Of a DNA stretch of 64,000 nucleotides, positions 62,888 through 64,000 are shown in pieces (within the stretch, counting starts at the first letter, position 1; each line of letters begins with the position of its first letter). The stretch spans positions 1 through 64,000 of the forward strand of contig UCEZ01000027.1 in the NCBI GenBank assembly GCA_900471525.1. Reading direction: 5' to 3'. Under the pieces are notes generated by a model. The model was not told the DNA's origin. It worked only from the letters and a program-made list of their open reading frames with translations, and made no database searches. The stretch comes from Hyphomicrobiales bacterium. Lineage in GTDB: Bacteria > Pseudomonadota > Alphaproteobacteria > Rhizobiales > Rhizobiaceae. Made by a program: the position numbers and the translations under genes.

Positions 62888-64000
62888 TTAGCGTTCATCT
62901 CCAGGCGAGATGTCCGGATGGATGCGATACTCCAAACAATTCGTGGGGAGCCGCGTCTCGCAGCCGTCAAGCCACCGCTCCCTCCGTGCAATGCGGCTGA
63001 TACCCAGTTCAAGCAACTGTCCTTCGCTCAAATCGTCGATCTCTCCCAGCCTACCTCCCCACATTCTCCAATGGCTGGCCAAGATGCCCAGCCTTCCGAG
63101 AAGCCGAAGGAGACCGTAGGCTGTGGTGTGTGCAGCGAATGGCTTGGCGATTTCGGCCTCGACCCGCTGTCCCGCCATCAGAAACACCGCCAGTACACAG
63201 CACATGAGGCCAAGGGATAATGGCAGCCCCTGATGTCCTACTAGTTGCATCGCCAGCCCTGCCGCGGGCGAGCCCACGATGCCGCCGATGCCCCATGTGA
63301 ACGCGAAGGCCGCGTTACCGGCGATCAGGGCTTGACCGGTGAAACGCTCGCCGAGTTGGATCAGCGACATCGTGTAGATCCCGAACGAGACCCCACCCCA
63401 GAGGAAAACGAGCGGCCAGATAGGCCAGGAGTTGAAGGCCGACGGCAGCAGCAGGCAGCCGGCCATGCAAGCCAGGACACAGAACAACATGGTCCGCGTC
63501 GAGCCAATGTGTTCGGCCACGCGCCCAAGCAATATCTGCAGCACGGCATTGCCTGCGACGAAACAGGTGATGAGCGAAGCGATGCGCTCCTCGGCGCTGC
63601 CGAGTGCTGCGCCATAGACCGCAAACAGGGAAAGCAGGACCTGCTCGAAGGCGGCAGCCGTGAAAACTGCGAACAGCAGGAGCGGCGCCAGTGCGAAGAA
63701 ACCACTGAGCGATGTCGCTTCGCCTTCATGCGGCATGTCCGGCAGGCGCGGCACGACCGCAAGCACGATCAGGCCGCAGAGAAGGAAAGCCACGATGCCG
63801 ATCATGAAGGGCGGCCACCCTTGAGTGCCGACCAGACCAAGCGATAGGGGGCCGATGGCAAAGCCGCCCGAAACGATCGATGAATAGAGGCCCAAGATGC
63901 GACCCCGGCGTGGCGCGGGCGTGATCGTGAGCAGCCAGGTTTCACTGATCACGTAAAGCGGATTGGCGAAGAAGCCGAGCAGGAAGCGTAGTGGCATCCA
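62888..64000 (-). CDS. MFS transporter with a DUF1127-like C-terminal tail (5' end outside the window)
   Basis: The visible 370 residues form a major facilitator with about nine to ten membrane helices. The frame is still open at the right edge, so the first helices are missing. Typical motifs are PAPRRGRILGLYSSIVSGGFAIGPLSLGL and the second-half LGRVAEHIGSTRTMLFCVLACMAGCLL. After the last helix, about residues 310-370 are soluble and contain WRMWGGRLGEIDDLSEGQLLELGISRIARRE, which follows the DUF1127/YjiS pattern (leucine-rich helix, then L-x-x-LGISR). Such a tail on an MFS protein is unusual. The substrate is unknown. Its ATG lies beyond the window. Confidence 0.82.
   Translation of the reverse strand, partial: WMPLRFLLGFFANPLYVISETWLLTITPAPRRGRILGLYSSIVSGGFAIGPLSLGLVGTQGWPPFMIGIVAFLLCGLIVLAVVPRLPDMPHEGEATSLSGFFALAPLLLFAVFTAAAFEQVLLSLFAVYGAALGSAEERIASLITCFVAGNAVLQILLGRVAEHIGSTRTMLFCVLACMAGCLLLPSAFNSWPIWPLVFLWGGVSFGIYTMSLIQLGERFTGQALIAGNAAFAFTWGIGGIVGSPAAGLAMQLVGHQGLPLSLGLMCCVLAVFLMAGQRVEAEIAKPFAAHTTAYGLLRLLGRLGILASHWRMWGGRLGEIDDLSEGQLLELGISRIARRERWLDGCETRLPTNCLEYRIHPDISPGDER

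Overview
The window looks like a chromosomal segment from an alphaproteobacterium of the Rhizobiales, most likely Rhizobiaceae (Rhizobium, Agrobacterium or a close relative). The signs are GC-rich third codon positions, a phosphatidylcholine synthase gene, an invasion-associated locus B protein, a GAAC-N7-GAAC LexA box between uvrA and ssb, a TTAA-N7-TTAA CtrA-like site and a glnB-glnA pair. This assignment is inference from gene content; no search was run.

Layout. 1-3.1 kb: a soluble FtsH-like AAA/M41 protein that ends at a strong terminator, then a small secreted protein. 3.1-10.05 kb: a LysR regulator divergent from an Old Yellow Enzyme reductase, then DUF599 and MgtC membrane proteins, two tiny membrane peptides, a GlxA/AraC regulator with a repeat array over its start, a lipoprotein, an unrecognised membrane-anchored protein and tRNA-Lys(UUU). 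10.2-15.2 kb: ccdA, an AEC carrier, a UbiH-type hydroxylase, phosphatidylcholine synthase and quinone oxidoreductase. 15.2-25.5 kb: two complete ABC import operons in tandem, first a BMP/nucleoside type (ATPase, two permeases, binding protein), then a YtfQRT-YjfF galactofuranose type closed by its own GntR regulator. 25.7-36.7 kb: a CNNM/CBS protein, and on the minus strand ppiD-trpD-trpC-moaC-moeA plus a 48-residue membrane peptide; then a Na/Pi cotransporter and a large membrane protein of unknown role. 36.8-47.4 kb: glmU, glmS, GNAT, DUF502, recG, sdhE and mfd. 47.5-53.7 kb: a FrnE/DsbA protein, an orphan peptide-binding protein, IalB, HspQ, a coiled-coil protein and an orphan TAXI binding protein. 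53.8-64 kb: glnA and glnB under a probable sigma-54 promoter, the NAD(P)HX repair enzyme, DUF72, GST, uvrA, ssb and a truncated MFS transporter.

How parts work together. GlmS and GlmU catalyse the first and last steps of UDP-GlcNAc synthesis. GlnB and GlnA form the nitrogen sensing and assimilation pair. RecG, Mfd, UvrA and SSB are genome-maintenance genes, with one LexA box placed to serve uvrA and ssb. Coupled stop/start overlaps (ATGA, GTGA or one base) mark translational coupling in the ABC operons, in trpC-moaC-moeA, in glmS-GNAT and in sdhE-mfd.

No CRISPR array, prophage, insertion sequence or recognisable defence island was seen. The least-explained elements are the soluble FtsH-like protein, the 21-bp-phased TTTGACA array at the GlxA-type regulator, an MFS transporter with a DUF1127-like tail, three very short membrane peptides with good ribosome binding sites, and the unrecognised gene beside tRNA-Lys.
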